Positions 34,240-44,455 of a DNA stretch of 64,000 nucleotides are shown in pieces. This stretch comes from Fidelibacterota bacterium. Its GTDB lineage: Bacteria; Fidelibacterota; Marinisomatia; Marinisomatales; TCS55. The stretch is from assembly GCA_014239435.1 (NCBI GenBank), contig JAAZYX010000033.1:212871-276870 (forward strand), in the 5' to 3' direction. The notes beneath the pieces are model-generated. The model did no database searches and was not told where the DNA came from. It saw only the letters and a program-made list of their open reading frames with translations. Made by a program: the position numbers and the translations under genes. Numbering within the stretch: the stretch's first letter is position 1; each line of letters begins with the position of its first letter.

Positions 34240-35586
34240 ATGAAACCGATTAAAATTATTGCAGGCTTAATGCTGACATCACTTTTATTCTGGTCCTGTG
34301 AGGAACTCCTCAAGGATGAAGAATCCATCACGAGCAACCCGGAAGACCTGGTCGGCACATGGACACGCGACAGTGTACAGATTTCCATGGAAGCAACGGT
34401 AAGTTCGGAACAAACTCTCTACCACTTTTTTGAAGAAGGTACCGGCGAAGTGGCTGTTACAGGCGACCAAACTGCCTCGCTCACCTATCTTTGGCCTCTT
34501 TCTTATTTCGAATCTTTTGATGATCGGGATAACTACAGATGCAACGATGACGGCAGTTGGTATGAATCCTTAGAACAATGTCAGGATAATTGTTCCAGCA
34601 CATGTGAATTCGATAGCAGCAGTGGCGGTAATGATCCTAGCATTTTGGTTTCTAATGTGGATATGATTTCCATGATGAAAGCACTTTTCGAGGGAAGCAC
34701 TACGGCACAGACGATTACGGTATTCGGTATCAATTCTGACCGGGATAGCTCAGGAATTGAAACGGAACATGCATTTTTTGAAGTATTAAACATTCCGGCA
34801 ATGTCGTCCTTGGATGAGCTCGAGGAATTTGATCCAGACTCTTTTAGAGTTGCGGAATATGTTTCTGATAATCCAACCTACACGTACGACTCTTCCAATT
34901 TTTCGCTCACGGTTTCCGCAATAACGATGTACAAGGTTACAAGAACGGACTCAACGTGGTCCGTGGATTCCACAACGACAGTTTCTGTTAGTGGATCGCT
35001 GGCGCTGACATCCCTCACTATTCCGGCAAACACTTCAACAGAAATTGCCTTCATCTTTGATCCAACAAAGTTTGAAGATGACAGCGACGGGCCGACACAG
35101 CTTACGATGAATGCTGACGGCACATTCAGCGGAGTCAGCCAGGAAACCCATCAAGATTCAACAGGAAATGAGACTACAATGACGGATACGTTCAGTGGAA
35201 CGTGGACGGCGGACAGTGTGGATATTACCGTCATCCAAGAAATAACTGAGGACGGGAGTACGTTTATCGACACCATGACACTCCGGTACTATGTCGTCGG
35301 AAACAATGCCACCTTCATTCTTGAGGAAAGCCCCTGCGGAGATGACCGAATGGATGATCAAGGCAATCTCATGAGTGAAGATGAATGCCTAGATGAAATG
35401 GAAAGTGCACTGCTTTTTGATGAGGGAAGTCTCACGGCAATGACGGCGAAGATGCGCTATTATTTTCAGAGGTCCAGCAGTTCACGTCCGTTTATTCCAA
35501 TGTTCGTTCAAGAAAACAGCAATGATCGGATTAACCTGAATAGAGAAGCCATCAGAACGTGGGAAAGGATCATTGCAAATAGGTAA
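34240..35586 (+). CDS. Lipoprotein of unknown function
   Basis: A 448-residue putative lipoprotein. Start at 34240 gives a signal ending LLFWSC with the lipid-modified cysteine and a good ribosome site (GAAAGGA, six bases upstream). The body repeats lipocalin-like text, such as LVGTWTRDSVQ and, later, FSGTWTADSVDITV, suggesting beta-sheet domains that may bind a ligand. Two short cysteine-rich segments (NCSSTCEF-like at about 115, and SPCGDDRMDDQG near 365) resemble calcium- or disulfide-stabilised loops. Similar proteins are found in FCB genomes without assigned function. It is divergent from the ABC operon. Confidence 0.7.
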   Translation: MKPIKIIAGLMLTSLLFWSCEELLKDEESITSNPEDLVGTWTRDSVQISMEATVSSEQTLYHFFEEGTGEVAVTGDQTASLTYLWPLSYFESFDDRDNYRCNDDGSWYESLEQCQDNCSSTCEFDSSSGGNDPSILVSNVDMISMMKALFEGSTTAQTITVFGINSDRDSSGIETEHAFFEVLNIPAMSSLDELEEFDPDSFRVAEYVSDNPTYTYDSSNFSLTVSAITMYKVTRTDSTWSVDSTTTVSVSGSLALTSLTIPANTSTEIAFIFDPTKFEDDSDGPTQLTMNADGTFSGVSQETHQDSTGNETTMTDTFSGTWTADSVDITVIQEITEDGSTFIDTMTLRYYVVGNNATFILEESPCGDDRMDDQGNLMSEDECLDEMESALLFDEGSLTAMTAKMRYYFQRSSSSRPFIPMFVQENSNDRINLNREAIRTWERIIANR

Positions 35587-35719
35587 TAATTTGATCCTGA
35601 GATAAGAGGCAGGTTGTCTCAAGAATGCCTGCAAACTGCCAATTTAACTTACAGTATCAGAAATAAGCAATTTCTCTGGGAGTGCCGACGTGCGTAAAAA
35701 GCTAAAAAGGGATAACCCA

Positions 35720-38700
35720 ATGAGCAGACGAAGACAAAAATTGCTATTTAGCAATATTTTTCTACCATCCATAATGATCGCCGCAACGATCAATGTTCCG
35801 GCTGATTATGCAACCATCCAGGGAGCAATCGATGCATCCATTAGCGGAGACTCTGTGGTAGTAGCAGCCGGCACATATACAGAAAACATCAATTTCAACG
35901 GGAAGAATATTGCAGTAGTATCGTTATTATCCTCGACTAACGACTATTCCTACATCGACTCAACAATCATCGACGGCGGCGGAAGTGGATCAGTCGTCAC
36001 GATGAGCAACAGTGAAAACGTCAATACAGTATTGGCAGGATTCACCATTCAAAACGGTTCAGCCTTGAACGGCGGCGGTATTTATCTTTACGGCTCAACA
36101 CCTCAGCTCCATAACCTCACAATTAAAAATAATATAGCAAGCTCTAAAGGAGCTGGTATGTACCTGTATAATGCCGATGCAACCATTCAGAGTATTAATG
36201 TTGAGAACAATACGTGCAATGCTGCGAACTATACTGAAGGCGGAGGCGGGATTTATATTGAATTTTGCGATCCTACGTTTTACAATATTGAAGTGTACAA
36301 TAATTCTACCGGCGGCAGTGGGGGCGGAATTTTCATAAATCAATTTTCAAACCCTACATTCAACGTTGTTTACATTGATACCAACAGTGCACAAAAAATG
36401 GGCGGCGGTGTGTATATAAATTCGAATTACAGCTCTCCTTCCTTCATGAATTTTTATATCAGAAATAACAGTGTATCCGTTTCAAGCTGGAGTAATGTTA
36501 TGGGCGGCGGCGGAGTGCATTGCTATTATGCCGACGCGACATTTGACACGGGAGTTATAACGGGAAATTCCACAACCGGCTACGGAGGCGGCGTTCATTT
36601 ATATTACAACGCCAATGCAACCTTTAACAATGTGACGATAGCAAATAATTCGTCAGGAGGCACAACAACCGGCGGTGGAATTCATTCAAACACCGGAACA
36701 GGAATTTCTCACCCAACACTAACAAACTGCATCATCGCACGAAACAGCCCAAAAGATTTTAAAACCAGCAATTCCACTTGGGAATCGTATTACAATATTA
36801 CGTATTCCCTGATTACAGATGGATTTGCCGGCGAAGGGAATATATCCGGGAATCCGCTTTTTTGCGATATGAATTCATCCGATTACACCCTCGCGTCGAA
36901 TTCACCGTGCATCGGTTCGGATGAAGACGGAGGCAACATGGGATTTTATGATGTAGGCTGCACCGATTTGTACGCCGGGCCGACTTGGCATGTTGACACC
37001 GCAGGATCGGATGCATCGGGTTACGGATCTGAAACAGAACCGTATGCAACAATTGAATTTGCCATATCGCTGGCCACCGCGGGCGATACCATTTTGGTAG
37101 GCCCCGGCACTTACACCGATAATATTCAAATTTCAAATGCAAAGCGATTAACGATTGGTTCACATTATCTCACCACATTGGATACATCTTATATTTCCAG
37201 CACTATTCTTGATGGAGGTGGGAGTACGTCGAGCCCTGTATTACAATTTAAAGCCAATTCCGACTCTACCCATTTTAGCGGGTTTACGCTCACAAACAGT
37301 GCTTATGCCGGAGTATACTGCAATACGTCAACATCGCTGCATTTGGTAAAAACAAATAAAGTGTCTCATTCCATCATTTCCAACAATTCAGGCAACGGTG
37401 GAGTACAGATTGAATATTCGAATCTTATCCTCTCCAATGTAGTCATTAAGGATAACAGCGACAAAGGCGGCCTCGTCGTTTACTATAATTCCCACGCAGA
37501 TGTTTCAAACAGCATCATAGAAAACAATTCGGGGTCCGGGAATTACACCGCCGGTATTACGACGACCACATATGCGGATTTGGATATCAGCAACAGCATC
37601 ATCAGGAATAATTCTGGGGAAGGCATTGACGCATATTTAGGCACAATCACAGCGGAAAACCTGACGATCGAGGGAAACGGCGGAAACGGTATTTACGTAA
37701 ACAATGCCAGTATTTCCATCAATAGAGGAAGCATATCAAATAATGGTGGTACCGGGTATTATGGAAATGATAATTCTGCGAATTTTGACAGTCTTACTGT
37801 TATAAATAATGGAGGAGACGGGTTGGTATTCAGCTTTCAGAATGCTACTGTTAGAAATTCAGTGGTTGCTGATAATGATGATGAAGGGATTGTGGGACAA
37901 TTTCATATTAACTTGAATATTGACAGCACAACCATCGCAAACAACAGTTCTAATGAAATCTACCTTCGAAGCAATGTTACACTAGATCTTGGAAGCTCCA
38001 TCATTTATGATGATGAATCCGTGCCGCACATTGTTTTTGATCCTAACACAAATTATACGGCAAGCAATATGACGGTTCATAACAGCAACATTTACGGAGG
38101 GAGTGGAGGAATTAATACCAACAACCACGGTACGCTTACCTGGGGAACAGGAAACATTGATGATAATCCCTGGTTTTGCGACGCTGACAGCGGTGATTAT
38201 ACGCTTGCTGCAAATTCCGCCTGTATCGGCGCAGGTGAAAACGGAGGCTACATGGGTGCACACGGCGCGGGCTGTTCTGCGATCATCGGCCCTGTTTTAT
38301 CCGCAATTTCAGATCAGGAAATTCAGGAAGATGATACATTGAATATTACCGTTACTGCGGTGTCTGATATCGGCGATGAGGTAGAAATATCCGCATTCGG
38401 AGATACCGCAGACATTTCGGTAACCGTGACAGATTCTACCCTGCTCGTTATTCCGGCAGAGGATTGGAACGGATACTCGGTGATCACAGTAATAGCTGAG
38501 GATGAATTTGACCTTTCTGATTCCACTACATTTGTTTTAACGGTCACTCCCGTGAATGATGCGCCGGCAATTACTCTTCCGCAACTTTTCGCTCTGAACG
38601 AAGACGATTCTTCAGAAGTAGATTTCCTTTCCTATATCAGCGATGTGGATGGCGATTCTTCTCTCCTGCTGACATATTCCGGCAACATGCATATTGATGT

Positions 38701-40039
38701 CAGCATTGATTCCTTTAAGGTGACATTTTCCGCAGATTCCAATTGGAACGGCCAGGAACAAATTGCATTCACGATTGATGATCAGGTCCAGCGCTTAACG
38801 GAAGTTGACACCGTTACTGTGTCTGTATTGGCAGTGAATGATCCTCCGGAAATCTTTGAATTGTCAGACCTTACCATGGATGAGGACAGTGTGGAAGATA
38901 TCATCCTTTCAGCAATGGACATTGATGGAGATTCAATTTTTACATACACAGCATCTTCGGATGATGAAAATGTAATTCTGGATGTGAATCTCGATACGTT
39001 GATAGTTAGCCTTGCAGAAGACTGGAGCGGAAACGCGTCAGTTATGGTTGTGGTGATGGATGCGTCCCTCTACGATTCTACAACATTCTCCCTGACGGTG
39101 AATTCTGTAAACGATCCGCCGAATTTGGATGATATAGAGGTGGCCGTCAATGAAGATGATTCTGTTGAAATCGTATTCACAGCTTTGGATGTGGACGGCG
39201 ATTCATTAACATTTTCTACGCTGGATGATCCTCGATTCGGGGATTATGCCGACGGTGTTTACACTCCGGAAGAAAATTTTAATGGAGTGGACACTTTTGC
39301 CGTTCGCGCTACCGACGGAGTCTATCATGATACAGCATCTGTTATTATTACAGTAAATCCTGTCAATGATGCTCCGGAGAGTTTTTCATTGCTTTACCCG
39401 GCGGATAATGACACCATTTTTATAACAGAAGAAAATATAGATGATACGCTTCGGTTTGTGTGGAAATCGACAAATGATGTAGATGAAGATTCATTGACAT
39501 ATCAGCTCTGGTGGTATTCCGGTACAGGATTGCTAATTGTTTTTTGGGATTCGAATTTCGAGACGGAAAATGATACAACAGTCTGGATGCTGTTAGCCGA
39601 TGTTCCTGATATTCTTACAGCTCAAGGGTGGACGTCTGCTTCTGGGGAATGGACATCCCGGGTAAGAGATGGAATTGACACCACTTTTGCAGACAGTCCG
39701 TTTTTTCTGACTTTCGATATTTCTGCGCTATTATCGGTTGATGCCTCGGATGTATTGCCCGAATTTTTTTCCCTTCATCAGAATTATCCGAATCCGTTCA
39801 ATCCGACGACGGTCCTGAAATACGATCTCCCGGAAGATGCTTTTGTCTCAATTACCATTTACGATATTACAGGCAGGATTGTACAAACAATGGTGAATGC
39901 TCACCAGAATGCCGGATTTAAATCGATACTCTGGAACGGAACAAACAGTAGCAACGAAACTGTATCAGCCGGAATGTATTTTTATACGATTGAAGCAGGG
40001 AATTTCAGGGATACCAAGAAAATGATTCTGCTGAAGTAG
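35720..40039 (+). CDS. Giant exported beta-helix / cadherin-like protein with T9SS sorting domain
   Basis: A 1439-residue surface protein. ATG at 35720 is preferred because AAGGGA lies eight bases before it; a GTG at 35690 in the same frame is possible. After a signal peptide come two right-handed parallel beta-helix modules (about 20-415 and 420-855), rich in N-N-S and G-G-G-I repeats. The second starts WHVDTAGSDASGYGS and repeats the layout of the first. Next come about four cadherin- or Ig-like repeats with VNDAP/VNDPP linkers (about 860-1240), a fibronectin-like domain, and a T9SS sorting domain (NYPNPFNPTT, ending KMILLK). The function is probably polysaccharide or surface adhesion; no pectate lyase catalytic residues were identified. 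Confidence 0.87.
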   Translation: MSRRRQKLLFSNIFLPSIMIAATINVPADYATIQGAIDASISGDSVVVAAGTYTENINFNGKNIAVVSLLSSTNDYSYIDSTIIDGGGSGSVVTMSNSENVNTVLAGFTIQNGSALNGGGIYLYGSTPQLHNLTIKNNIASSKGAGMYLYNADATIQSINVENNTCNAANYTEGGGGIYIEFCDPTFYNIEVYNNSTGGSGGGIFINQFSNPTFNVVYIDTNSAQKMGGGVYINSNYSSPSFMNFYIRNNSVSVSSWSNVMGGGGVHCYYADATFDTGVITGNSTTGYGGGVHLYYNANATFNNVTIANNSSGGTTTGGGIHSNTGTGISHPTLTNCIIARNSPKDFKTSNSTWESYYNITYSLITDGFAGEGNISGNPLFCDMNSSDYTLASNSPCIGSDEDGGNMGFYDVGCTDLYAGPTWHVDTAGSDASGYGSETEPYATIEFAISLATAGDTILVGPGTYTDNIQISNAKRLTIGSHYLTTLDTSYISSTILDGGGSTSSPVLQFKANSDSTHFSGFTLTNSAYAGVYCNTSTSLHLVKTNKVSHSIISNNSGNGGVQIEYSNLILSNVVIKDNSDKGGLVVYYNSHADVSNSIIENNSGSGNYTAGITTTTYADLDISNSIIRNNSGEGIDAYLGTITAENLTIEGNGGNGIYVNNASISINRGSISNNGGTGYYGNDNSANFDSLTVINNGGDGLVFSFQNATVRNSVVADNDDEGIVGQFHINLNIDSTTIANNSSNEIYLRSNVTLDLGSSIIYDDESVPHIVFDPNTNYTASNMTVHNSNIYGGSGGINTNNHGTLTWGTGNIDDNPWFCDADSGDYTLAANSACIGAGENGGYMGAHGAGCSAIIGPVLSAISDQEIQEDDTLNITVTAVSDIGDEVEISAFGDTADISVTVTDSTLLVIPAEDWNGYSVITVIAEDEFDLSDSTTFVLTVTPVNDAPAITLPQLFALNEDDSSEVDFLSYISDVDGDSSLLLTYSGNMHIDVSIDSFKVTFSADSNWNGQEQIAFTIDDQVQRLTEVDTVTVSVLAVNDPPEIFELSDLTMDEDSVEDIILSAMDIDGDSIFTYTASSDDENVILDVNLDTLIVSLAEDWSGNASVMVVVMDASLYDSTTFSLTVNSVNDPPNLDDIEVAVNEDDSVEIVFTALDVDGDSLTFSTLDDPRFGDYADGVYTPEENFNGVDTFAVRATDGVYHDTASVIITVNPVNDAPESFSLLYPADNDTIFITEENIDDTLRFVWKSTNDVDEDSLTYQLWWYSGTGLLIVFWDSNFETENDTTVWMLLADVPDILTAQGWTSASGEWTSRVRDGIDTTFADSPFFLTFDISALLSVDASDVLPEFFSLHQNYPNPFNPTTVLKYDLPEDAFVSITIYDITGRIVQTMVNAHQNAGFKSILWNGTNSSNETVSAGMYFYTIEAGNFRDTKKMILLK

Positions 40040-40058
40040 GATATACTGAAGAGAAAAT

Positions 40059-40089
40059 AAAAAACCCCTGCATACTGCGGGGGTTTTTT
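40059..40089. terminator. Bidirectional rho-independent terminator
   Basis: CCCCTGCA (40065-40072) pairs with TGCGGGGG (40076-40083) around TAC with one G-T wobble. It has a run of A residues before and six T residues after, so it can serve both convergent genes, the beta-helix protein on the plus strand and kdsD on the minus strand. Confidence 0.93.
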
Positions 40090-40091
40090 AT

Positions 40092-41069
40092 TTAGGTAAG
40101 GGTCGTCTGGTAAATATCGTGAATTCGGATTAATCCTGTGCAAGTCCCGGTGTCTGTAACGACCGGAAGGACGGAAATCTGGGAGGTCCGGTCTTCCATG
40201 AGGCTGACTGCATCGCTGAGCGGTGATGATTCCAAGACGGATACCGGACTTTCTGTCATCACTTCGGCGGCGGTAAGGGCATCTATATCTCCGTTTTCCG
40301 CGAGGCAGCGACGGAGGTCGCCTTCTGTTACAATGCCTGAAAGTGATTGATCTTCATTCAGAACAAGAGCGGCGCCTTGCGGTTTTTCTGTCATCTGGAT
40401 GACAACATTTCTCAATTTTTCGCCAGCGCCAACTACGGCACAGTCGCCCAGCGGCTGCATAATATCCTGAATATTCAATCTCAATTTTTTTCCAAGATCG
40501 CCGCCCGGATGATAGCGCGCAAAATCTTCATGCTTAAATCCATTGGCGGTCATCAATACTGCCGCCAGCGCATCACCGATTGCCATCGTCAGCGTCGTGC
40601 TTGAGGTCGGCACAATGCCCAGCGGATCGGCTTCTCTGCTTACGGAGGCGTCTAATACAATATCCACTTTTTCAGTTAGCCTCGAATTCGGATTCCCAAG
40701 GATTCCAATTAAAGGCGATTTGAAATCTCTTAAGATTGGGATAAGCCGCAGAAGTTCATCCGTGCTTCCGCTTTTGGAAATGAGAATGGTTGGATCGCCG
40801 GGGTGGTAGATTCCAAGATCGCCGTGCAGTGCTTCGGCTGCGTGTAAAAATACTGCCTGCGTTCCGGTGCTGCAGAATGTGGCAACTATCTTCTGAGCAA
40901 TAAGTCCCGATTTTCCGAGTCCGCATACAACCACTTTCCCATCGTGGGTTTGAATAAGATCGGCTGCTTTTACCACATCGCCGGCAACCCGCGCAGAAGC
41001 TTGGGTTAATTCTTCGGCTTCTGCAGTAAAAATTTGCTCGGCAACTTTGGTTAAATCGGTATTACTCAC
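40092..41069 (-). CDS. kdsD: D-arabinose-5-phosphate isomerase
   Basis: KdsD converts ribulose-5-phosphate to arabinose-5-phosphate, the first committed step towards KDO of lipopolysaccharide. A SIS domain lies at about residues 45-175 with VCGLGKSG and ISKSGSTDEL. Two CBS domains follow (about 205-320), giving the standard length of 325. The HPGGDLG motif between SIS and CBS is typical of KdsD. This implies that the organism makes a KDO-containing outer membrane. It is co-directional with the PAP2 gene 53 bases upstream. No kdsA, kdsB or kdsC is in the window. Confidence 0.95.
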   Translation of the reverse strand: MSNTDLTKVAEQIFTAEAEELTQASARVAGDVVKAADLIQTHDGKVVVCGLGKSGLIAQKIVATFCSTGTQAVFLHAAEALHGDLGIYHPGDPTILISKSGSTDELLRLIPILRDFKSPLIGILGNPNSRLTEKVDIVLDASVSREADPLGIVPTSSTTLTMAIGDALAAVLMTANGFKHEDFARYHPGGDLGKKLRLNIQDIMQPLGDCAVVGAGEKLRNVVIQMTEKPQGAALVLNEDQSLSGIVTEGDLRRCLAENGDIDALTAAEVMTESPVSVLESSPLSDAVSLMEDRTSQISVLPVVTDTGTCTGLIRIHDIYQTTLT

Positions 41070-41122
41070 AGAATTTTCTCATGATTGGTTTCATATTAAA
41101 GTGAAAATAAACCAAATTCGGG

Positions 41123-41836
41123 TTAAAACCGAACCGACAATTTTAATTGCCCGTCCAAAGTTGGCTGTAAAGATGTTGCTAATTTCTCTTTATTATAAAC
41201 CATTCCGAATCCTCGTCCGATAACGGTTCCAATCCCGGCACCAAAAATAACATCACTCAGATAATGCTTATTGTCTTGAATTCTGCTGAGGCCAACTACA
41301 GCGGCCATCGCGTAAGCCGGCACGCCGACTTTATACCCGAACAATTCCTGCGAAACGGCGGCAATCGTAAAGCTATGCGATGTGTGTCCCGATGGAAAAG
41401 ACCGTGTATTGGATTGGTTGGGTCTCTCGCGTCCAACACCAAACTTGAATCCATACGTTATAACGGTTGATGCCGCCATGGATGTAAAAGCATATTGCAG
41501 TTTTCGATGCAAATCTAATTTGGATTGATCGGATAAATAGTGTTCTGCCGTTAGTCCGCCTGCCAATAAACCAATGGACCATCCGTCCATTACATAATTG
41601 TCGGCAAGCCGTGCAAATGATTCGGGCATGAATCCTTTTCTTTGAGCGTATTTTTGAAAATCCTTATCAAATTGAGATGCGATGGCTGCACCAATAACAG
41701 ATGTACCAAAAATCATTCGATTGGTTTTATTGTGAATGGCTTCATGAATGCCGGAATTGAGATATTCGGAAAAGTTCTTTCCGTTTGGGTACACGAAATT
41801 GATGCCTAAAAGTAATAGTATTAGAAGCCGAGCCAT
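41123..41836 (-). CDS. PAP2-family phosphatase, exported
   Basis: A 237-residue membrane or periplasmic phosphatase with an N-terminal signal segment. The three phosphatase motifs are present: KFGVGRERPN (KxxxxxxRP), RSFPSGHTSHSF (PSGH) and SRIQDNKHYLSDVIFGAGIG (SRxxxxxHxxxD). Enzymes of this type remove phosphate from phosphatidic acid, undecaprenyl pyrophosphate or lipid A. The position between kdsD and a GlmU-like gene favours an envelope role such as lipid-carrier recycling, which is an inference. The motifs occur late in the chain as expected. Confidence 0.9.
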   Translation of the reverse strand: MARLLILLLLGINFVYPNGKNFSEYLNSGIHEAIHNKTNRMIFGTSVIGAAIASQFDKDFQKYAQRKGFMPESFARLADNYVMDGWSIGLLAGGLTAEHYLSDQSKLDLHRKLQYAFTSMAASTVITYGFKFGVGRERPNQSNTRSFPSGHTSHSFTIAAVSQELFGYKVGVPAYAMAAVVGLSRIQDNKHYLSDVIFGAGIGTVIGRGFGMVYNKEKLATSLQPTLDGQLKLSVRF

Positions 41837-41855
41837 ATCAGAATAGATGAATTGT

Positions 41856-43073
41856 TTACAAAATCGATTTACGGTCGGCAGAGGAAAAATCGAATACAGA
41901 CTGAAACAATGACTTATCTTCCGCTGTCATCGGTACATCTCTCCTGCCCATAACTTTTTCCGCTACTTCAATCGCTTTATTCAATCGGTATTCCGTATAA
42001 TCAGTATCAGCCCCTCCCCATGTAAACGATGGAACCGATTTTATATGAAATCCACTGCCAAAGAGATTGCAGACCGAGCCGACAACAGTACCCGTAGTAA
42101 ACATGGTGCTTATACCGGATTTGGAATGATCGCCCATGATGAGCCCAATGTGCTTGCTTCCTGAATCTATCATTTCGCCTCCGCAATGAACCTTGACATT
42201 TCCGTAATCATTTTTCAAATCACTTGTATTTGTATTCGCCCCAAGATTTACCCAGGAACCGAGGTAAGAATGCCCGAGAAATCCATCGTGCTGCTTATTG
42301 GAATAGGAATGAATAATGGAATTTTCCACTTCGCCGCCGACTTTGCACATTTCACCGATGGATGATCCTCCATAAATTTTAGCGCCCGCTTTAATGATGG
42401 TGTTTTTCCCAATAAACGCAGGACCTTCGATGAAAGTGTTTGCCATGACTGTCGCATTTTCATCTATATATACAGATCCATTTTCAGCATTTATAACAAC
42501 GCCAGCCTGAATATCCGAACTGTCAGAAATATGTATATTTTCACGATGGACCAAACGTGCATCAGCGGATATGTGTCCGTTTAAGGATGGACTTTCTAGT
42601 GTCAGGATTTGGAAATCCGATTCAATTTGAGACCCATTTTCGGCAATTAATTCCCAGATATATTTGACCAAGACTGCATTGCATTTTACGGAATGGGAAA
42701 AATCCAGGTTTTTGAGATCAAATGAATCCGCATTCGTTCGTGCTGCTACGACATCGCCGCTGCAGACAAGAGCCTGCCCGATATCCAGATTCTCTATCGC
42801 CGACTTAACGGATGCATCCATGAGCAGGCGTCCATTGATAAATAAAATGTCTTCCTCGCCATCGAGTGCGTTCACCGATGCTTCAGGATTGGCTGCCTGA
42901 ACAGATGGCAACATAGCGTCCCTGACAAAATAAGAAATATCCGCATCTGGGAAAGCGGACGCTATTTTTTCCCGGATTAAAAGCGATCCCGCCCGTAAAT
43001 CGAATACGGGGCGGAAATCCACCATCGGGCTCAAGGTTTTTACACCCTCGTCTTCAAATATGCAGATATTCAT
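41856..43073 (-). CDS. GlmU-like left-handed beta-helix protein
   Basis: A 405-residue protein. The N-terminal half is a divergent sugar-nucleotidyltransferase-like region starting MNICIFEDEGV, and the usual GlmU LAAGxGTRM motif is absent. The C-terminal half carries hexapeptide repeats of a left-handed beta helix (VINAENGSVYIDENATVMANTFIEGP and following). Bacteroidetes have similar 'GlmU family' proteins, believed to act in amino-sugar or nucleotide-sugar metabolism. Loss of the classical pyrophosphorylase motif makes the first activity doubtful, so I would not call it glmU. It is followed by the PAP2 and kdsD genes in the same direction. Confidence 0.75.
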   Translation of the reverse strand: MNICIFEDEGVKTLSPMVDFRPVFDLRAGSLLIREKIASAFPDADISYFVRDAMLPSVQAANPEASVNALDGEEDILFINGRLLMDASVKSAIENLDIGQALVCSGDVVAARTNADSFDLKNLDFSHSVKCNAVLVKYIWELIAENGSQIESDFQILTLESPSLNGHISADARLVHRENIHISDSSDIQAGVVINAENGSVYIDENATVMANTFIEGPAFIGKNTIIKAGAKIYGGSSIGEMCKVGGEVENSIIHSYSNKQHDGFLGHSYLGSWVNLGANTNTSDLKNDYGNVKVHCGGEMIDSGSKHIGLIMGDHSKSGISTMFTTGTVVGSVCNLFGSGFHIKSVPSFTWGGADTDYTEYRLNKAIEVAEKVMGRRDVPMTAEDKSLFQSVFDFSSADRKSIL

Positions 43074-43204
43074 GATGATTCATTCATTTGTTATTTAATC
43101 TAATTTTACGATATGTGAATAAAAACATAAAACCCTCAAAAAGTTTCAATTAGATTTCGAACAAATTCACAGTCAAATTTAGTCTTAAAATAATTACATC
43201 AAAT

Positions 43205-44455
43205 ATGGCTCATCCTCTTTTACATATCGCCAACGACAAAAATCTGATGGAATCCCTTGCGGAAGAGTATGGTACTCCGCTTTATGTGTATTCCGCGCAA
43301 CGTATCTCAGAGAATATTCAACGCTTCAACAATGCATTACAATTGTCCTTTAATAAATATCACCTGTGTTATGCCGTTAAGGCAAATAATAATCCGAATC
43401 TTGTTTCCTATATGAAATCGCAGCTTCCCTTGCTAGGCGGCGATTGTTCCAGCCCAGGCGAATTATGTGTTGTAAAGCAGGCAGGCATGAGCGGTGAAGA
43501 ATGTATTTATTCGGGCAATTATGAATCTGCCGAAGATTTACAATCTGCTTTATCCAGTAATGCCTGGATCAATCTGGATGATATCACTTCTTTTGACAGA
43601 TTAAAAAGAATCGGCCTGCCCAAGAGATTATCTTTCCGGATAAATCCGGGATTCGGGAAAGGGACATTTTCACAAGTAGTAACGGGCGGGAAAGATGCAA
43701 AATTTGGCGTCCCAAAAGAAAAAATAGTCGAAGCATATCGAACCGCCGCCGCAGAAGGCATTGCTCGTTTTGGATTACACTGCATGACGGGATCCGGTGT
43801 ATTGGAGAAAGCTTATTTTGAAAATATGTTCAATGCATTGTTGGCAGCCGCACGTGAAATTGAAGCCGCTATTCAATGCAGTCTTGAGTTCATTAGCGTC
43901 GGCGGTGGATTTGGAATTCCTTACAAAAATGAAGAACCATCATTGAATATCGAAAAAGTGATGGAAAATCTCAGTACTATTTTTTATCAACAATATCCGG
44001 ATCGTGCACAAGCACCATCTTTCTGGTGCGAGCCGGGGAAATTTCTGGTAGGAGATGCCGGGATTCTTCTGACCAAAGTAACAGGGTTAAAAGAAGGATA
44101 CCGAAATTTCATCGGATTGGATGCCGGTATGGAAACGCTCATGCGTCCCGGATTATATGGCGCATATCATAGGATTTATAAAGTGGGCGATGTTGATGCA
44201 GAGCACAGCCAAGTTGTGGACATCACCGGTAGAATTTGTGAAAATACGGATCGGCTTGCGGTGGACCGTCCCTTTCCAAAAGTTGGCGAAGGAGACTTAG
44301 TCGGTATAATGGATGTTGGTGCCTATGGCTATGCGATGGCACATCAGTTTAATACACGTCCGCGGCCGGCCGAAGTATTGCTGCATGAAAACCATTCAGA
44401 ATTGATTCGAAAACGAGAAACCATTGAAGATATTTTTCAGAATTGCAATGTATAA
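43205..44455 (+). CDS. lysA: Diaminopimelate decarboxylase
   Basis: LysA forms L-lysine from meso-diaminopimelate with pyridoxal phosphate. The 416-residue enzyme has the cofactor lysine K59 in CYAVKANNNPN, HCMTGSG-like text near residue 195, FISVGGGFGIPY for phosphate binding, WCEPGKFLV (EPGR-like), and a C-terminal DVGAYGYAMAHQFN where the tyrosine contributes to the dimer active site. Length and motifs are normal. Its 3' end overlaps the start of the exported GH18 gene by eight bases, an odd partner for lysine synthesis, unless free diaminopimelate comes from peptidoglycan breakdown. Confidence 0.95.
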   Translation: MAHPLLHIANDKNLMESLAEEYGTPLYVYSAQRISENIQRFNNALQLSFNKYHLCYAVKANNNPNLVSYMKSQLPLLGGDCSSPGELCVVKQAGMSGEECIYSGNYESAEDLQSALSSNAWINLDDITSFDRLKRIGLPKRLSFRINPGFGKGTFSQVVTGGKDAKFGVPKEKIVEAYRTAAAEGIARFGLHCMTGSGVLEKAYFENMFNALLAAAREIEAAIQCSLEFISVGGGFGIPYKNEEPSLNIEKVMENLSTIFYQQYPDRAQAPSFWCEPGKFLVGDAGILLTKVTGLKEGYRNFIGLDAGMETLMRPGLYGAYHRIYKVGDVDAEHSQVVDITGRICENTDRLAVDRPFPKVGEGDLVGIMDVGAYGYAMAHQFNTRPRPAEVLLHENHSELIRKRETIEDIFQNCNV

